From NCBI GenBank assembly GCA_002396005.1, contig DGVW01000004.1, positions 1 through 8,431 on the forward strand: a stretch of 8,431 nt of DNA. The letters are read 5' to 3'. A program made the translations under genes and the position numbers. Origin of the DNA: Oribacterium sp. UBA4274 (lineage in GTDB: Bacteria > Bacillota > Clostridia > Lachnospirales > Lachnospiraceae). Numbering within the stretch: the first letter of the stretch is position 1; the number at the start of each line of letters is the position of its first letter. Shown here piece after piece: positions 7,068 through 8,431 of the stretch. Under the pieces are notes generated by a model that did no database searches, had not been told where the DNA came from, and saw only the letters and a program-made list of their open reading frames with translations.

Positions 7068-7147
7068 AGAAAATTTTGAGGGTTATAGTGTAAATGTACT
7101 AGTTATTCTATAGTAAACCGATTTATTTTCGTGAAAGCCTTTTTTTT
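7059..7147 (+). terminator. RAT-overlapping terminator in the antiterminator leader
   Basis: AAGGC, TCAC and GAAAAT (7059-7063, 7064-7067, 7069-7074) pair with ATTTTC, GTGA and GCCTT (7125-7130, 7131-7134, 7137-7141), making 15 bp with a 1-nt and a 2-nt bulge. Eight Ts follow (7140-7147). The 50-nt apical region has its own hairpin (GGTT and ATAG at 7081-7088 with CTAT 7108-7111 and AACC 7116-7119). The left arm shares 7059-7067 with RAT 1, so protein binding there should prevent termination. Confidence 0.82.
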
Positions 7148-7163
7148 GTGTTTATAGAGCCAT

Positions 7164-7168
7164 GGAGG
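7164..7168 (+). promoter_or_regulatory. Ribosome binding site deciding the antiterminator start
   Basis: GGAGG (7164-7168) lies 5 nt before the GTG at 7174. It overlaps an in-frame ATG at 7162 that has no Shine-Dalgarno of its own. This favours initiation at GTG 7174. Confidence 0.75.
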
Positions 7169-7173
7169 AAAAA

Positions 7174-8028
7174 GTGAAAGTTATTAAAGCATTGAACAAC
7201 AACATGGTTCTGGTTCAGGGGACGGACGGAGTTGAAAAGATCTGTCAGGGTAAAGGTATCGGTTTTGGAGTAAAATCCGGTGATGCACTGGACAGCGCAA
7301 AAGTCGAGAGGACTTTTATTCCGGGTAACTCTGTGGAGAGTAGTAAGTTCCAGCAGCTGTTTACCGAGATTCCTGATGATTACTTCAAACTTGGCGAGAA
7401 GATCATAGACTATGCCAGGGAAAATTTTGCAATCAACGTAACTCAGGGGGTCATCCTTCCGCTGTGTGATCACATGGCAGGATCCGTTGAGAGATACAAA
7501 AAGGGTGTAGTGCTCAGTAATCCGATGCTTTGGGATGTAAAAAGAGTTTATCCCAAGGAGTTCAAGACAGGTATGTATGCTCTGATGCTGCTGAAGGAGT
7601 ATTTCGGCGTTGAGGAGCAGGAGGATGAGGCAGCATTTATCGCATATCATTTTGTTAATGCTGAACTCGACAATATGACTCCCGGGGCGTCACCTGAGAC
7701 GCTTACGAGGATGATAGGGGAAATCATTGATATACTTCAAAAATCCTTCCAGATAACACTGGATGAGAATGACTGGAACTATCAGAGATTCCTTACACAT
7801 CTTAAGTTTTTTGTCAATCGTCTGCAGCTTGATCAAAGCTATGGAGATAATGAGGATGACGAGCTGTTTACGGAACTCAGGGATAAGTATCCGCATGTTT
7901 ATCAATGTGAGGAGAGGATAGCAGATCATATCCTCATTAAGTATCATCATGAGGTGAGCAGAGAGGAAAGATTATATCTGCTTATTCACATAGAAAGAGT
8001 TACCAGAAAACTTCGGAAGAAGGGTTGA
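7174..8028 (+). CDS. licT: LicT/BglG-family PRD transcriptional antiterminator
   Basis: A 284-residue RNA-binding antiterminator, counted from GTG 7174; an ATG at 7162 would add four residues. The N-terminal CAT domain (about 1-55) has the family signature KVIKALNNNMVL and GKGIGFGVKSGD and should bind RAT RNA as a dimer. PRD1 (about 62-168) contains LCDH (His100) and AYHFVNA (His159); PRD2 (about 172-282) contains LTHLKFF (His209) and LLIHIERV (His272). All four regulatory histidines are present, and the first two fall at the numbers known for B. subtilis LicT, which also supports the GTG start. In the family, PTS enzyme II phosphorylates PRD1 to inactivate and HPr phosphorylates PRD2 to activate. 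RAT/terminator pairs on both sides predict autoregulation plus control of the next gene. The inducing sugar (beta-glucoside, sucrose or glucose) cannot be told from this window. Confidence 0.93.
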   Translation: MKVIKALNNNMVLVQGTDGVEKICQGKGIGFGVKSGDALDSAKVERTFIPGNSVESSKFQQLFTEIPDDYFKLGEKIIDYARENFAINVTQGVILPLCDHMAGSVERYKKGVVLSNPMLWDVKRVYPKEFKTGMYALMLLKEYFGVEEQEDEAAFIAYHFVNAELDNMTPGASPETLTRMIGEIIDILQKSFQITLDENDWNYQRFLTHLKFFVNRLQLDQSYGDNEDDELFTELRDKYPHVYQCEERIADHILIKYHHEVSREERLYLLIHIERVTRKLRKKG

Positions 8029-8087
8029 TTTATACTGAAAGGTAAAGAACACATATATTTGTGTCTCGGATCAGAAGTGAAATGTGA

Positions 8088-8121
8088 TTGAATTGCACAT
8101 TCATTAAAAAACAAAAATAAC
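8088..8121 (+). promoter_or_regulatory. Possible weak promoter upstream of RAT 2
   Basis: TTGAAT (8088-8093) or the overlapping TTGCAC (8093-8098), with AATAAC (8116-8121), could form a weak promoter starting a few bases before RAT 2, the same geometry as the first leader. The boxes are poor, so readthrough from the antiterminator promoter may be the only source of transcription here. Confidence 0.25.
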
Positions 8122-8132
8122 AAGCCATCAAA

Positions 8133-8163
8133 CAGGGTTGTGACCTTAAGTGGGCAAGGCCTG
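8133..8163 (+). promoter_or_regulatory. RAT antiterminator site 2
   Basis: GGGTTGTGAC (8135-8144) and GGGCAAGGCCT (8152-8162) match the two conserved halves of a RAT element. The lower stem pairs CAGG (8133-8136) with CCTG (8160-8163); the upper stem is short (CC 8144-8145 with GG 8152-8153). The apical bases differ from site 1, so affinity may differ. Its right arm (8154-8161) is also the left arm of the next terminator. Confidence 0.8.
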
Positions 8164-8268
8164 AGATGTGTCAATAGTAGTTGGATGCCGAGCTTTGCAG
8201 GCTGCATCTGCGGGGAGATGCATTAGCATCACTATACTGTCGGCATGTTTCGGACCTTGCTCTTTTTT
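8154..8268 (+). terminator. RAT-overlapping terminator before the PTS gene, with a long structured loop
   Basis: GCAAGG plus CC (8154-8161) pairs with GG and CCTTGC (8252-8253, 8255-8260) around a one-base bulge, followed by TC and six Ts (8263-8268). The roughly 90-nt interior folds further: ATGCCGA (8185-8191) pairs with TCGGCAT (8240-8246), enclosing a perfect 7-bp hairpin TGCATCT/AGATGCA (8203-8209 with 8216-8222). GATGC (8217-8221) can instead pair with GCATC (8226-8230). The basal stem excludes RAT 2 folding. Confidence 0.72.
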
Positions 8269-8326
8269 GTTCTATTGTCTCATGAGCCGCATATATCCGG
8301 GAGGGTCATGTAGATATTGTTCAAAG

Positions 8327-8340
8327 TGAAAACAGTTTCT
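8327..8340 (+). promoter_or_regulatory. cre-like site for CcpA
   Basis: TGAAAACAGTTTCT fits the catabolite-responsive element pattern TGWAARCGNTWNCW at all positions except the central G (A here). It lies between the second terminator and the PTS start codon, so binding would act as a roadblock rather than at a promoter. The same bases also form a small hairpin (ACAGT 8332-8336 with ACTGT 8341-8345), so the match could be incidental. Confidence 0.35.
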
Positions 8341-8381
8341 ACTGTCATTCATATAAACCATGTTAACATCATAAATTTGCC

Positions 8382-8389
8382 AAAGGAGG
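8382..8389 (+). promoter_or_regulatory. Strong ribosome binding site of the right-edge gene
   Basis: AAAGGAGG lies 8 nt before the ATG at 8398. The nearby ATG at 8393 runs into a stop after four codons, so 8398 is the start. Confidence 0.85.
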
Positions 8390-8397
8390 ACAATGAG

Positions 8398-8431
8398 ATG
8401 GCACTAAATTATGAAGAGACTTCGAAGAAAA
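8398..8431 (+). CDS. Start of a probable sugar PTS enzyme II (cut by the window edge)
   Basis: Only the first 11 residues are present: MALNYEETSKK. A strong Shine-Dalgarno site precedes it. The identity rests on context: an antiterminator gene, a second RAT and a terminator directly upstream, as in bglG-bglF and sacT-sacPA operons. The opening residues are compatible with the start of a PTS EIIB domain of the glucose/beta-glucoside/sucrose type, but are too few to prove it. A glycosidase or another sugar gene remains possible. Confidence 0.55.
   Translation, partial: MALNYEETSKK

Noticed and set aside
8049..8064. ACACA/TGTGT hairpin just after the antiterminator gene.
   Set aside because: Only 5 bp and no T-tract; not a terminator.
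1..8431. CRISPR array, tRNA, rRNA, insertion sequence or prophage genes.
   Set aside because: No spaced repeats, no tRNA- or rRNA-like sequence, and no transposase or phage protein among the coding regions.

Overview
The window looks like chromosomal DNA from a low- to mid-GC Firmicute, most likely a Lachnospiraceae/Butyrivibrio-type gut or rumen anaerobe. The evidence is clostridial-style Shine-Dalgarno sites, a BspA-type leucine-rich repeat protein, an FMN-binding lipoprotein with a long Ala/Thr linker, and a PRD antiterminator with RAT leaders. The taxon is inferred from protein style only.

Layout: (1) Positions 1-228 hold no gene, only hairpin-rich DNA and a strong bidirectional terminator (144-181). 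(2) 229-1614, minus strand, is a secreted lipoprotein with one classical FMN-binding domain and two copies of a second module. Each of the three units carries an SGAT flavinylation-type motif, and a near-consensus promoter lies just upstream. (3) A divergent intergenic region leads into a plus-strand cluster, 1897-6894: a BspA-like LRR protein, a protein with a putative metallopeptidase-like domain and a VWA domain (COG3864/DUF2201 type), a MoxR-type AAA+ ATPase, and a small P-loop kinase of the uridine-kinase type. The AAA+/VWA pairing suggests an ATP-driven remodelling or chelatase-like machine, with the LRR protein as possible adaptor. The substrate is unknown, and this is the best candidate here for an undescribed system. 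(4) 6990 to the right edge is a sugar-PTS control region. A LicT/BglG antiterminator (7174-8028) has a RAT element and overlapping terminator on each side. The right edge catches the first 11 codons of the next gene, probably a PTS enzyme II.

Working model for (4): when sugar is absent the antiterminator is inactive and transcription stops at the two terminators. When sugar is transported, the active dimer binds both RATs, melts the terminators and allows expression of itself and the transporter. A cre-like site in the second leader suggests added catabolite control. The layout matches the classical bglG-bglF arrangement, but both terminators have unusually long, internally structured loops.
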